Of a DNA stretch of 42,886 nt, positions 33,989 to 41,781 are shown piece after piece. The DNA is from JAZKFP01 sp040386355 (GTDB lineage: Bacteria > Pseudomonadota > Gammaproteobacteria > Pseudomonadales > UBA6940). Where the stretch lies: contig JAZKFP010000018.1 in assembly GCA_040386355.1 (NCBI GenBank), positions 1 through 42,886 on the forward strand, written 5' to 3'. The translations under genes and the position numbers were made by a program. Below the pieces are notes generated by a model. The model was not told the DNA's origin. It saw nothing but the letters and a program-made list of their open reading frames with translations, and ran no database searches. The number at the start of each line of letters is the position of its first letter. Position 1 is the stretch's first letter.

Positions 33989-34938
33989 CTAATCGTTACC
34001 GCATCTCCTGACATGACTCCAAAGTTCATTCCCTTAATTTTTGCAATCAATTTATTTTGTAGATCTTTATCGGGTAAATCGCTCGAACTAATAATACATT
34101 TAGAGACCTGGCCAGAAGACTCTATCGTTACTTTAAATACTACTTTTCCCTGTAAACTTGCATCTTGACGTAAAGCGCGATTATACATGGTAAAAAAAGC
34201 TGTTTTACTCTTTTCAAAATTTATTCGAACCGATTCTTCAGAACGATTACTAACCGTTTTTTTTAATGCTGAGCTTCTCTTTGTCTGATTTGTCGCTATG
34301 TTTTGTATTGGTTTGGATAGCGCAATCTCTTTGCCTTCATGCCCAATGGTATCATTAACGACTTCAGAGCTGTAATTAGCATTAACTATTGCACTTGAGT
34401 TGTGAGTAAGGGTTTGTGGAATTAAATTATTATTTGCTTGTTGAAGATTATTTGTTATTGCAGCAATTGTTTGCGTTGGTTGTGAGTTTATTGGTCTTGA
34501 TTTTAATGCATTCAATTGATTTTTAATATTTTGTAAGCCAAGAGTTGCTGCTTGTGCAGACTGCGACTTTTTTTCTACAGTTTGAATTTTTTCAGAGGTG
34601 GTTTTTGTTATTTTTCTAGAAGTTACCTGAGTAGGAACAGATTCAATAGTTTCTAGTTTTTTTTCAAAAACCTTTTCAATATTTGGCTGAATATTAGGTG
34701 GAAAAGTAGGTTGGGGGGTAGGAATGACTTTAGGCGAAGCAGGCGGTAAAATAAATTTGACTTGAACTGCAGTAGGACTAAGGGGTGAGGCTTTCGGTAT
34801 TTCTTGATTCGGAAAAAATGTAACGCTTAAAAAAAATATTCCATAAAGTATCAAAGCATTTCGAATACCCTTAATAAATTTTTTTTCTTGCTCTGCGGTG
34901 AGAGTGAGCCAGTAGTTATTTTTAAAAACTGCTTCCAT
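33961..34938 (-). CDS. TonB-like protein with AgmX/PglI-type C-terminal domain
   Basis: The 325 residues contain a short cytoplasmic N-terminus, one membrane segment (about 27-42, ALILYGIFFLSVTFF), a long proline- and Gln/Asn-rich periplasmic linker, and a C-terminal TonB-fold domain (about 235-325) with AFFTMYNRALRQDASLQGKV, IESSGQVSKCIISSSDLPD and FGVMSGDAVTISYSIDFFP. This is the AgmX/PglI type seen in Myxococcus Glt/Agl-type machines and their relatives. It should carry energy from the ExbB/ExbD motor to an outer-membrane partner, perhaps the DUF3570 barrel. The ATG at 34938 directly follows repeat copy C, which separates it from the motor genes. The 3' end overlaps the convergent gene by 28 bp. 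Confidence 0.87.
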   Translation of the reverse strand: MEAVFKNNYWLTLTAEQEKKFIKGIRNALILYGIFFLSVTFFPNQEIPKASPLSPTAVQVKFILPPASPKVIPTPQPTFPPNIQPNIEKVFEKKLETIESVPTQVTSRKITKTTSEKIQTVEKKSQSAQAATLGLQNIKNQLNALKSRPINSQPTQTIAAITNNLQQANNNLIPQTLTHNSSAIVNANYSSEVVNDTIGHEGKEIALSKPIQNIATNQTKRSSALKKTVSNRSEESVRINFEKSKTAFFTMYNRALRQDASLQGKVVFKVTIESSGQVSKCIISSSDLPDKDLQNKLIAKIKGMNFGVMSGDAVTISYSIDFFPG

Positions 34939-35150
34939 GTTATACCTGTAACGAATGAGAATTAGGTAAAATGAAATGGTGAAGCATTAGATTTTTTTCA
35001 ATCGCAAGACGCCTTGACGCTCGTAGCCAAAGCTTTACGCAGCGAGAACGCTGTGACGCGTTCGAGCAGGCAAGAAATCGAGTTAAAAAAAGATCATGAT
35101 GCACACCTACTCTTTTTTAAAATAAAAGGTTATTGGTTACGGGTATATAC
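34939..35150 (-). repeat. Dispersed repeat family 1, copy C
   Basis: About 212 bp, filling nearly the whole gap between the exbD stop at 35154 and the TonB-like start at 34938. The left tip TTATACCTGTAACGAATGAG and the right tip GGTTACGGGTATATA are inverted repeats. The core includes CGCAAGACGCCTTGACGCTC and GAACGCTGTGACGCGTTCGA, the latter able to form a GAACGC/GCGTTC hairpin. On the minus strand the tip reads AGG, TATAAC, ATG. Confidence 0.88.
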
Positions 35151-35153
35151 CTT

Positions 35154-35618
35154 TTAAACTGATTTATCCTGGACACCCAACATGATTTTTCGATATGGTG
35201 TTGCAGCGCAGGTTTGAAATATTTTTTTCAATAAGGAGTAATGAATCGAAGTATCACTGTAAATAATTATTGGTAAAGGGGCTTGATCAGTAGAGGTAAA
35301 AACTGTTGGTTTTAAAGACTTTAAATGATTGATAATCGGTTGAATGGTATAATTGGAATCATTTTTCAACTGTTGAATTGACATGATTTTTTTATCGGCA
35401 ATGTACACATCATCTGTAGTTAACGTTATCGATAAATTTTCTTCTAACTTTGTTTCTGTTTCAGATTTTGCTAAATTAACTTGTTCAATATCAAGCTTTA
35501 ATTGCATCTCTCCGCTATTTACCATCAAGAAAAAAACTAAGATAGTAAAAATATCCATCAATGCTACTAAGTTAAGGGTTGCTTGAGTTCTTTTACGAGT
35601 GCTGCGGCTGGTTTTCAT
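35154..35618 (-). CDS. ExbD/TolR-like motor protein, retains the conserved Asp
   Basis: ExbD-like proteins form, with ExbB, a proton-driven rotary motor in the inner membrane. The 154 residues have a basic N-terminus and one membrane helix (about 15-34, LNLVALMDIFTILVFFLMVN) with Asp22 in the proton-binding position. A periplasmic domain follows: ITLTTDDVYIADKKI and PLPIIIYSDTSIHYSLLKKI. Its start overlaps the stop of the other ExbD gene by four bases, so the two subunits are translated together. Gene order is ExbB, ExbD paralogue, this ExbD, repeat C, TonB-like. It is the only one of the two ExbD copies with the acidic residue. Confidence 0.9.
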   Translation of the reverse strand: MKTSRSTRKRTQATLNLVALMDIFTILVFFLMVNSGEMQLKLDIEQVNLAKSETETKLEENLSITLTTDDVYIADKKIMSIQQLKNDSNYTIQPIINHLKSLKPTVFTSTDQAPLPIIIYSDTSIHYSLLKKIFQTCAATPYRKIMLGVQDKSV

Positions 35619-36133
35619 AATCCTACCTTAGATAAGATAGGAGCATCACCGAAGATAAGATTATTAAAAAAAATATTTTGATTTGAATCAATTAATTTTG
35701 GATTTTTAATCGCATCCACCACATAAATAATTTTTTGATGGGTCACATTTGGTTCAATTAAGACTTGACTTGATTCAACAATAATATTTTCATTCGTTAA
35801 GGTATGTTTAACTTTTAATAAATAGTCAGTTAATTCTTGCGTGAAATCATTTTCACTACTGTTGATTGTGGTAAGTAATTTATCCTGTGGTAACCGAATT
35901 TCAACTGTTGTATCTCTCACAATAATTGATAATGGCTCTTTTTTAATTTCTTCTCGACTTGTTGAAATTACTTGATTTAATTCTGGTATGGTTAATTCAA
36001 TGCCTTTAAGGTGCACAAATGTCATGTTTAATAAAAGAATCGGCACTAGAGCGATCATTAAATTCATGAAAGGCGTAATATTAATATCAGCTTCTTCATG
36101 ATTTCTTTGACGATTCTTTCTGCGAATAGACAT
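35615..36133 (-). CDS. ExbD/TolR-like paralogue with Asn in place of the conserved Asp
   Basis: The 172 residues follow the ExbD layout: a basic N-terminus with INITPFMNLMIALVPILLLN (membrane helix about 22-38), then a periplasmic domain (LSIIVRDTTVEIRLPQDKL). In standard ExbD/TolR the motif is NVTPFIDVM with the proton-carrying Asp; here Asn24 takes that place. Dual ExbD paralogues with one non-acidic copy are known in AglQ/AglS-like and related motors. The partner encoded next door keeps its Asp. The start is 22 bp from the ExbB stop and the end overlaps the other ExbD gene by four bases. It probably has a structural role in a heteromeric stator. Confidence 0.88.
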   Translation of the reverse strand: MSIRRKNRQRNHEEADINITPFMNLMIALVPILLLNMTFVHLKGIELTIPELNQVISTSREEIKKEPLSIIVRDTTVEIRLPQDKLLTTINSSENDFTQELTDYLLKVKHTLTNENIIVESSQVLIEPNVTHQKIIYVVDAIKNPKLIDSNQNIFFNNLIFGDAPILSKVGL

Positions 36134-36155
36134 AAAAAACTACTTCATTGCAAAA

Positions 36156-36791
36156 TTAATTTTTAGTTTCTGTGAGTAAATTTAAAATCTTTAAACCCAA
36201 AATATCTAAGCTATCTAGAATGCTTGAACTTTTGCTTTGAATAATAGAGTGAATTAATAACAATGGAATTGCGACAATTAAACCAAATGCAGTAGTGTTC
36301 ATGGCGATTGAAATACTTTCTGATAATAAACTGGCTTTTTCACTGCTGCTCGCTAGAGCAACTGCATTAAACGCTGCAATAAGACCGATTACTGTACCCA
36401 ATAATCCAGTTAATGTTGCAATATTAGCTAAAGTTGCAAGGTACGGTGTTCTTTTTTCTAATAATGGTGTTGCTTCCATAATTTGTTCTTCAATCACGGA
36501 TTCCAATCCTTGGTAATCAGAGCTGTGTTGTAAACGTTTTAATGCCGCAGCAGTTAATGATGCGCTTGGTGATTTAATTTTTTTAGTTGCGTCGAAAAGT
36601 TTTTGATAGTCTTTGGTCATTAATAACGGCAAAATTATTTTTAATGAACGATGATTGTTAGCGTGCATTCGACTGAGAAATACAAAGCGTTCAATAGCGA
36701 TAGCAATCCCAAAAAACAATGTTAATGCGATGGGGTACATAAAAAAGCCACCATCTTTTAAAAAGCGAATAATAAAAGAAAAGCTGTCCAT
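36156..36791 (-). CDS. MotA/TolQ/ExbB proton-channel family protein
   Basis: The 211 residues fit the ExbB/TolQ length. Three membrane segments are visible: about 15-35 (GGFFMYPIALTLFFGIAIAI), 118-142 (LANIATLTGLLGTVIGLIAA) and 157-181 (ISIAMNTTAFGLIVAIPLLL). The conserved GLLGTVIG and TTAFGLIVAIP motifs of the family are present, including the polar TM2/TM3 residues that line the channel. ExbB pentamers surround ExbD dimers, so with two ExbD paralogues the stator may be heteromeric. It begins 82 bp after the end of the lipoprotein gene and precedes the first ExbD gene by 22 bp. No membrane-spanning substrate permease is present. Confidence 0.92.
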   Translation of the reverse strand: MDSFSFIIRFLKDGGFFMYPIALTLFFGIAIAIERFVFLSRMHANNHRSLKIILPLLMTKDYQKLFDATKKIKSPSASLTAAALKRLQHSSDYQGLESVIEEQIMEATPLLEKRTPYLATLANIATLTGLLGTVIGLIAAFNAVALASSSEKASLLSESISIAMNTTAFGLIVAIPLLLIHSIIQSKSSSILDSLDILGLKILNLLTETKN

Positions 36792-36873
36792 GATTACTGC
36801 TCACGTAGAATCGTTATGGATAAATTGGATTTATATAAAGAATAGACGATTCTTCTTGTGGCAAATGATTAAT

Positions 36874-37686
36874 TCACTCGGGAAGTGCTTGCGGCATAGT
36901 ACTATCGCTATCATCAAAAATTGGCAAACGTCTCGATGAATTTAATTCATTTTCGGTTTGGTTATGTGGAATAGTGGATGCTTTTGGTAATTCATTAGCT
37001 GGCTTCGTTTCACTAGGTGACACATGGCTAGGTAATGTTTGGCCAGATAATGGCTTTGTTGGTAATCCTGGAACGTAAATGCTTGGACCGATTTGAAGTG
37101 GAGTAGATTGCTGTGGTATTCCTTGATTGGGCAAATTCTCAATCATACTATTGTTGTCAGGAGTATTCTGCCATGCATTATTTAGTTCATTAGGAAGTAA
37201 TATCAAAGTATTTAAAACGCGGTATGAAGGGTTGGCTTCAGGTTTTAAGATAAAACCAAATGTTGTATCACCTGATATTTTAAATATTCCAGAATTAGAT
37301 GTCGGAATGATTAAGCTGGTGAATTGAATCGTTTCATCTCGGTCTTTCCACGCAATTTTTAAATCACGCGCAAATATTTTTTTTGAAAATCCAACGATAT
37401 AACCCGCTTGTAATTCACCACCGCTTTGACTTCCTAAAAAAATTTCTGGTGGATTCAAATCATTTTGTATTAATAAACTGTTTCGTGGTCGATAAATCCA
37501 ATAATGCTCAGAAATTTCGGTTTCAGATAAATCTTTAAATAAAATGGTTTGTTTGCGTTTTGCTTCAGTGCTTGGTAAAACACCGCTTAAACTTTGCCTT
37601 AAAGAATTGTTTTGAAGGGTTGATTGGCAGCCTTGAAGAAATCCAATTCCAACAACCATTACAATTAAAAAGAATTGATACAACAT
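36874..37686 (-). CDS. Lipoprotein of unknown function with Pro/Asn-rich tail
   Basis: The 270 residues start with a lipoprotein signal (MLYQFFLIVMVVGIGFLQGC, Cys20). Residues about 40-175 are predicted to be mainly beta strands: EHYWIYRPRNSLLIQND, GELQAGYIVGFSKKI, LKIAWKDRDETIQFTSLIIP and FKISGDTTFGFILKP. The C-terminal 95 residues are low-complexity, rich in Pro, Asn and Ser (QGIPQQSTPLQIGPSI), and probably disordered. I do not recognise a family. It is the first gene of the motor operon, so it may be a docking or accessory lipoprotein of the ExbB/ExbD/TonB-like complex. A candidate GGAG lies 13 bases before the ATG at 37686. Confidence 0.75.
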   Translation of the reverse strand: MLYQFFLIVMVVGIGFLQGCQSTLQNNSLRQSLSGVLPSTEAKRKQTILFKDLSETEISEHYWIYRPRNSLLIQNDLNPPEIFLGSQSGGELQAGYIVGFSKKIFARDLKIAWKDRDETIQFTSLIIPTSNSGIFKISGDTTFGFILKPEANPSYRVLNTLILLPNELNNAWQNTPDNNSMIENLPNQGIPQQSTPLQIGPSIYVPGLPTKPLSGQTLPSHVSPSETKPANELPKASTIPHNQTENELNSSRRLPIFDDSDSTMPQALPE

Positions 37687-37714
37687 CTAGATTTGCTCCA
37701 CAACTTTAAAATGA

Positions 37715-37940
37715 TCTAAACCCTTAGCAAATGAAAATTAAGGTGCTTCGCCCGCCGCTACTGAAGGCAGCGGCCGGACAAAACGAAGAGGTAAAGCCCG
37801 ATTTTAATTGACCAAAAGGCGCCTGCGCTGCGTAATAAAGCTTTACGCAGTAAGAACGCTGTGACACGTTCAAGCAGACATCACAATGGACGATTAAAAA
37901 GATCAGGCCGAACACTTAATTTTTATACGCTACAGGTATA
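37715..37940 (+). repeat. Dispersed repeat family 1, variant copy D
   Basis: About 226 bp in the 344-bp gap between the lipoprotein start at 37686 and rraA. The right half matches copy C (GCTTTACGCAGTAAGAACGCTGTGAC). The left half differs and contains a separate hairpin region, GCCGCT and AGCGGC around 37750-37775. The left tip is degenerate (CCCTTAGCAAATGAAAATTA) and the right tip is TATACGCTACAGGTATA. The minus-strand reading frame inside it resembles the one across copy B, which reflects shared repeat sequence and not a gene. Confidence 0.75.
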
Positions 37941-38012
37941 ATGATCAAAAATTTAAAAGTCACTAGTATAGCTTCTTCAATCCCTATAAGTGATCCGTTA
38001 AAGTTTTTTTAA
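37941..38012 (+). CDS. Possible 23-residue ORF starting at the tip of repeat copy D
   Basis: ATG at 37941 follows the repeat tip AGGTATA directly and opens a 23-codon frame (MIKNLKVTSIASSIPISDPL...) that stops with TAA at 38010-38012, before the rraA ribosome-binding site. There is no other supporting signal and no known family. It may be a chance frame or the remnant of a gene that lost its 3' part. Confidence 0.15.
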   Translation: MIKNLKVTSIASSIPISDPLKFF

Positions 38013-38030
38013 TTAAAAAGGAGCGTCTGT

Positions 38031-38519
38031 ATGTCAAATAATTTTATTACACCCGATTTATTTGATTCATTTGAAGATCAGGTTGAAGTATTAGAACCTT
38101 TATTTAAAAACTACGGAGGAGTTAGCGCATTTGGCGGACCAGTAGTAACCGTGAAATGTCATGAAGATAATTCGTTAGTAAAAGAGCAAGTTGGTATTCC
38201 TGGTAAAGGACATGTGCTAGTTGTCGATGGTGGTGGTTCGAAACGTTGTGCATTACTCGGCGATAATTTAGCACAAGCGGCAGTGGATAATGGGTGGGCG
38301 GGAATTATTGTGTTTGGTTGTATTAGAGATGTGGATGATATTTCTCGAATGCAAATTGGCGTGCAAGCACTAGCTTCACATCCTGCAAAAAGTAAAAAGC
38401 AAGGTCGTGGCGATTTAAATATTGCGGTGCATTTCGCAGGCGTTGTGATAAAGCCAGGCCATTTTATTTATGCGGATAACAATGGAGTTTTACTCTCAAA
38501 TAAACCATTATTGAGTTAA
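38031..38519 (+). CDS. rraA: RraA, regulator of ribonuclease E activity
   Basis: RraA binds RNase E and inhibits it, changing mRNA half-lives. Some homologues instead have 4-hydroxy-4-methyl-2-oxoglutarate aldolase activity. The 162 residues match the usual 160. Family motifs are intact: TPDLFDSF, FGGPVVTVKCHEDNSLVK, VLVVDGGGSKRCALLGDNLA, NGWAGIIVFGCIRDV and KPGHFIYADNNGVLLS. The AAGGAG box at 38018-38023 is strong and well placed for ATG 38031. The gene stands alone behind repeat copy D, and a bidirectional hairpin separates it from the next, convergent gene. The aldolase side activity cannot be judged from this sequence. Confidence 0.94.
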   Translation: MSNNFITPDLFDSFEDQVEVLEPLFKNYGGVSAFGGPVVTVKCHEDNSLVKEQVGIPGKGHVLVVDGGGSKRCALLGDNLAQAAVDNGWAGIIVFGCIRDVDDISRMQIGVQALASHPAKSKKQGRGDLNIAVHFAGVVIKPGHFIYADNNGVLLSNKPLLS

Positions 38520-38583
38520 TGCAGCAGGATTATAAAATTTAGCGGAATAATAAAGAGTTTTTTGAGAGTACTTTTAAAATCAA

Positions 38584-38610
38584 GAAAGGTAGGCGTCACG
38601 CCTACCTTTC
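38584..38610. terminator. Bidirectional terminator-like hairpin
   Basis: GAAAGGTAGGCG at 38584-38595 pairs perfectly with CGCCTACCTTTC at 38599-38610 around a 3-nt loop. It lies between the convergent rraA (stop 38519) and the minus gene ending at 38634, and an AT-rich tract follows on the plus side. The arms contain GTAGGCG, also present in repeat family 2. Confidence 0.8.
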
Positions 38611-38633
38611 ATACCCATATTTTTAATAATAAT

Positions 38634-40502
38634 TTATAGAGAATAATCTTCAACGACAGGTTTTTTAGGGGCGCTTGGAACTTGAGAAGTGTTCGCTGGT
38701 GAAGCATCTGATGGTGAAGTGATTGCTCCTGGAACGGTTGCTGGTATCGACTGAATTTTACGCCAATGCAATACGGCTTGTTGGTCATATCGATTAGATA
38801 AAACTCTATCGCCTTGTGCATGATATATTTTGCTTAACGCCTCATACCCACGCGCAACTAACGTATAACCATCACGTAACTGGTCTGGCGTAGCATTTGC
38901 TTGTTCGAGTTGAGCTAATAAACTTAATGCAGTTTGACCCTGACCTTCTGCCTCTTCAAGATATAAATCCTGCGCCTGCTGCGATAGATCTTTAAAAATA
39001 ACATCTGCATTTTGTGTTTGGGTATTTTCTCCGACTACTGCTGGGTTTGACCAGGTTGGTTCAACCGGTTGCGATGTAGAAGTTGATTCTGAAGGTGTTT
39101 GTTGTGGGGTAGTGCGTTGCGTATTTGAAACGAGTGCGCCGGAATTTTGTGCAGTATTTGCAGTTGAATTTACACCAGCAGAATTTGTGGTTTCAGTAGA
39201 ACTTGCTGCTGCAGAACTTGTTGGAACAGCATCTTGAACGGTCGAACGTTCCGATACAGGAGTGATCATTTGTTCATTGTTTGTTTGCAACCGCGTAGGA
39301 ATATTATTGGAAACCGTATTTTCTACAGGAGCATTTTTATTAACATCTGGGTTATTAACACCTGTATTATTTGCATCAGTTGTATTAGAAGTTAACTCTT
39401 TATTAGCTACAGATGCAGAACTAGAAGCATTTGCTTCAGCAGCGCTGGGCTGTACAGGAGTTAATAATGGATCTTCGGATGCATTCTCTTCTCTTGAATC
39501 TGCAGTAACTATCTTGGATGTAGAGGTGTCACTTAAAGTATTATTGTTAATTGCTGTAGTATTTTGTGCTGCTGTTTTTTCATCTGTATTTGTAGCAGGC
39601 TTTGTTAAAGCAGGGGAAATATTAGCAACATTTTCATTGGTACTATTTTCATTAGTATTTATTTCGCTTGGCATTACTAAATCTGGATTGATTTTGGTAT
39701 AGCTCATCATAAGCCACACTAAACCAGCGACTGGAACTAAACCTACAACGGCCCAAATCATTTTTCTTGGAATTGAAGAGTTTTTTGGCAGCAAATCAAT
39801 TTCTTCGCGTCGTGCAGAAATGCGTGGCGGAGCAATTCTAGGTGATTGACCCGATGAAGAATTAAATTCTCCACGTTGTGCCATGGCACTAAGTCGCTGG
39901 CGCGCTTGCTCAGCCGGTGCAGGGACTTCATTTTCAACTTCTACAGCCATAATACTTTCCTGACTTATGCTACTTTCGATTGACGAATTTTTTAAAGTTT
40001 TAGTGTGGTGATCTTTAATGACTGGTGCAGCAGTTTGAGAAACTACCTTAGTAGTAGTTGAAGCCGAACGAGTTCGTTTAGTTGTTGTTTTAGGAGTAGA
40101 TGATGAATGCGCAGTAATAGGTTGTGGAGACCGAGTACTCGTTGGCTTTGCTTTACTTGAAGTTGCTGCCTTTGTACGCGTTGATTTTTTTTCCGTAGAA
40201 GATTTTGCTTGCGGACCGAAAGCCGTGATGACAAAACCATTGTCACTTTCTGCAGTACGCGCCGCATCTTGCAATCGATTTAATGCAAGGTAAGCCGTTC
40301 GAATGCTTTCAACTTCCATCTTCAAACGCAGATAAGTATTTTCATCGAGTCCGAAGTTCGTATGCAATTGATCTAAAATAGCAGGCGCTTTCTTACTTTC
40401 TTCAGGATGATTACGTAAGTGATCCAAAAGGGCTTGAGCAAACTCATCCGCTTCAAACACATCCGCAACAAAAGCGTTATAAGGATATTCAATGTCCTGC
40501 AT
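38634..40502 (-). CDS. Single-pass membrane protein with Ser/Thr/Asn-rich linkers, unknown function
   Basis: The 622 residues fall into four parts: a helical N-terminus (1-90, YNAFVADVFEADEFAQALLD); a basic Ser/Thr-rich linker (about 100-180, many TK, SK and RS pairs); one membrane segment (about 248-267, MIWAVVGLVPVAGLVWLMMS); and an external part rich in Asn, Thr, Ser and Ala (270-500) that ends in a helical, TPR-like module (AQDLYLEEAEGQGQTALSLL). With no signal peptide, the N-terminus should be cytoplasmic and the rest periplasmic. An ordinary GGAG precedes the start. I do not recognise a family. The layout resembles membrane-anchored scaffold or SPOR-like cell-envelope proteins. The gene diverges from the exonuclease gene. 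Confidence 0.72.
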   Translation of the reverse strand: MQDIEYPYNAFVADVFEADEFAQALLDHLRNHPEESKKAPAILDQLHTNFGLDENTYLRLKMEVESIRTAYLALNRLQDAARTAESDNGFVITAFGPQAKSSTEKKSTRTKAATSSKAKPTSTRSPQPITAHSSSTPKTTTKRTRSASTTTKVVSQTAAPVIKDHHTKTLKNSSIESSISQESIMAVEVENEVPAPAEQARQRLSAMAQRGEFNSSSGQSPRIAPPRISARREEIDLLPKNSSIPRKMIWAVVGLVPVAGLVWLMMSYTKINPDLVMPSEINTNENSTNENVANISPALTKPATNTDEKTAAQNTTAINNNTLSDTSTSKIVTADSREENASEDPLLTPVQPSAAEANASSSASVANKELTSNTTDANNTGVNNPDVNKNAPVENTVSNNIPTRLQTNNEQMITPVSERSTVQDAVPTSSAAASSTETTNSAGVNSTANTAQNSGALVSNTQRTTPQQTPSESTSTSQPVEPTWSNPAVVGENTQTQNADVIFKDLSQQAQDLYLEEAEGQGQTALSLLAQLEQANATPDQLRDGYTLVARGYEALSKIYHAQGDRVLSNRYDQQAVLHWRKIQSIPATVPGAITSPSDASPANTSQVPSAPKKPVVEDYSL

Positions 40503-40934
40503 AGTCTTAACTCCAAATCAAATCGCGCACTTGATTATATCCATCGAAAAATGCTTATCCTGCAAAATGTTTGTCTCAAACATGTTGTGTCTTCACGTAT
40601 CACCTGCTTTTGATCTCTTGTAAAAACAAAAAACAGCGTGTTGGTAAGATCCATGTTGACAGTGTGCAATGTCGTTAATAAGACATTGTACTGGAACAGT
40701 ATTTTTAGTTGATATTACAAATTTAATGTTTTAAATCGGCAAGCTGTTTATTCCGTGTCACAATCGCGCTTTTCTAAACGCCACAATTACTGATTGAAAA
40801 GCAAATATTCATTTCAAATAAGGGTCATCTTTTATTTCAATTCAATAACTGTGGCAAGAGTACGCCAAACACGAGCAGAGTTGAAGAACCGAAAGTCAAT
40901 TCATAAAAAATATGATGGAGCTTAACTGAAAAAT
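40503..40934. promoter_or_regulatory. 432-bp divergent intergenic region
   Basis: No gene is seen here. It must hold promoters for the minus-strand membrane protein and the plus-strand exonuclease. TTGACA at 40656-40661 is a perfect -35 box for the plus strand, but the hexamer 17 bp later (TAAGAC) is poor. A palindrome CAATGTC/GACATTG (40667-40673 and 40682-40688) lies between the two and could be an operator. No dispersed repeat of families 1-3 is present. Confidence 0.4.
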
Positions 40935-41750
40935 ATGACATTTCTAAAGGATCCAATTTTAGTTTTCGATATTGAGACTATTCCTGATGTCGTAGCTGGC
41001 CGGATTATTCAAGCCTGGCCTCAAGAAATGGCAGACAAAGATGTCATCAGTGCATTAGAAGTTCAACGCCTTCAAACCTCAGGCACGACTTTTTTGCAGC
41101 ATCATTTGCATCAAATTGTCGCGATTTCAGTGTTGTTATGCACGCCAGACGAGATCCGTGTTTGGTCATTAGGCGAGACCAACAGCGCAGAATCCGATAT
41201 CATTCAGCGTTTCTTTAAAGGCATTGAACGTTTTTCTCCAACGCTTGTATCCTGGAATGGATCTGGTTTCGATTTGCCAGTGTTGCACTACCGCGCCATG
41301 CGCCATGCGATTGCAGCACCTGCGTATTGGGATATGGGTGAGAATTTAGCGTCTAGTAAATGGAATAATTACTTAAATCGGTATCATTTTCGTCATCTGG
41401 ATTTAATGGATTTATTGGCATCCTATCAGGCGCGAGCGTATGTACCTTTAGATCAATTTGCGCAATTGCTTGGATTTCCCGGCAAGCTCGGCATGTCGGG
41501 CGGACAGGTATCAAAGGCGTATCACGACGGTAAGATTGCTGAAATTCGGGCGTATTGTGAAACCGACGTGGTGAATACATTTTTAGTGTACTTACGCTTT
41601 GAACATTTTAGAGGCCGTATTTCACACGCGGAATTGCAAGCAACAGAACAACGATTACGTACAACCCTACAAGGATTAACAACAGACGCTGAGCATTGGC
41701 AGACGTTTCTCGATCATTGGCAGCAACCGCAAAACGACATAAGCCAATAA
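40935..41750 (+). CDS. PolB-like DEDDy 3'-5' exonuclease
   Basis: The 271 residues fold as a stand-alone DnaQ/PolB-type proofreading exonuclease. The metal-binding acidic motifs are FDIETIPD (Asp12, Glu14; ExoI), NGSGFDLPVL (ExoII) and the final YCETDVVNTFLVYLR (ExoIII). Between them come a conserved Leu-rich turn (LDLMDLLASYQAR) and the loop LLGFPGKLGMSGGQV. Such proteins are common in Gammaproteobacteria, where the physiological substrate is unclear. ATG 40935 is preceded by GGAG at 40917-40920. The rlmD gene follows after 31 bp, so the pair is probably one transcript. Confidence 0.9.
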   Translation: MTFLKDPILVFDIETIPDVVAGRIIQAWPQEMADKDVISALEVQRLQTSGTTFLQHHLHQIVAISVLLCTPDEIRVWSLGETNSAESDIIQRFFKGIERFSPTLVSWNGSGFDLPVLHYRAMRHAIAAPAYWDMGENLASSKWNNYLNRYHFRHLDLMDLLASYQARAYVPLDQFAQLLGFPGKLGMSGGQVSKAYHDGKIAEIRAYCETDVVNTFLVYLRFEHFRGRISHAELQATEQRLRTTLQGLTTDAEHWQTFLDHWQQPQNDISQ

Positions 41751-41781
41751 ATGTAAGAATTTTAATTTCGGTAGGTATTCG

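Noticed and set aside
37724..37915. Minus-strand ORF of 63 codons inside repeat copy D
   Set aside because: It resembles the translation of copy B only because the DNA repeat is shared; no protein evidence.
8043..37940. Insertion sequences or prophage
   Set aside because: No transposase, integrase or phage structural gene is present in any frame; all repeats are short and non-coding.
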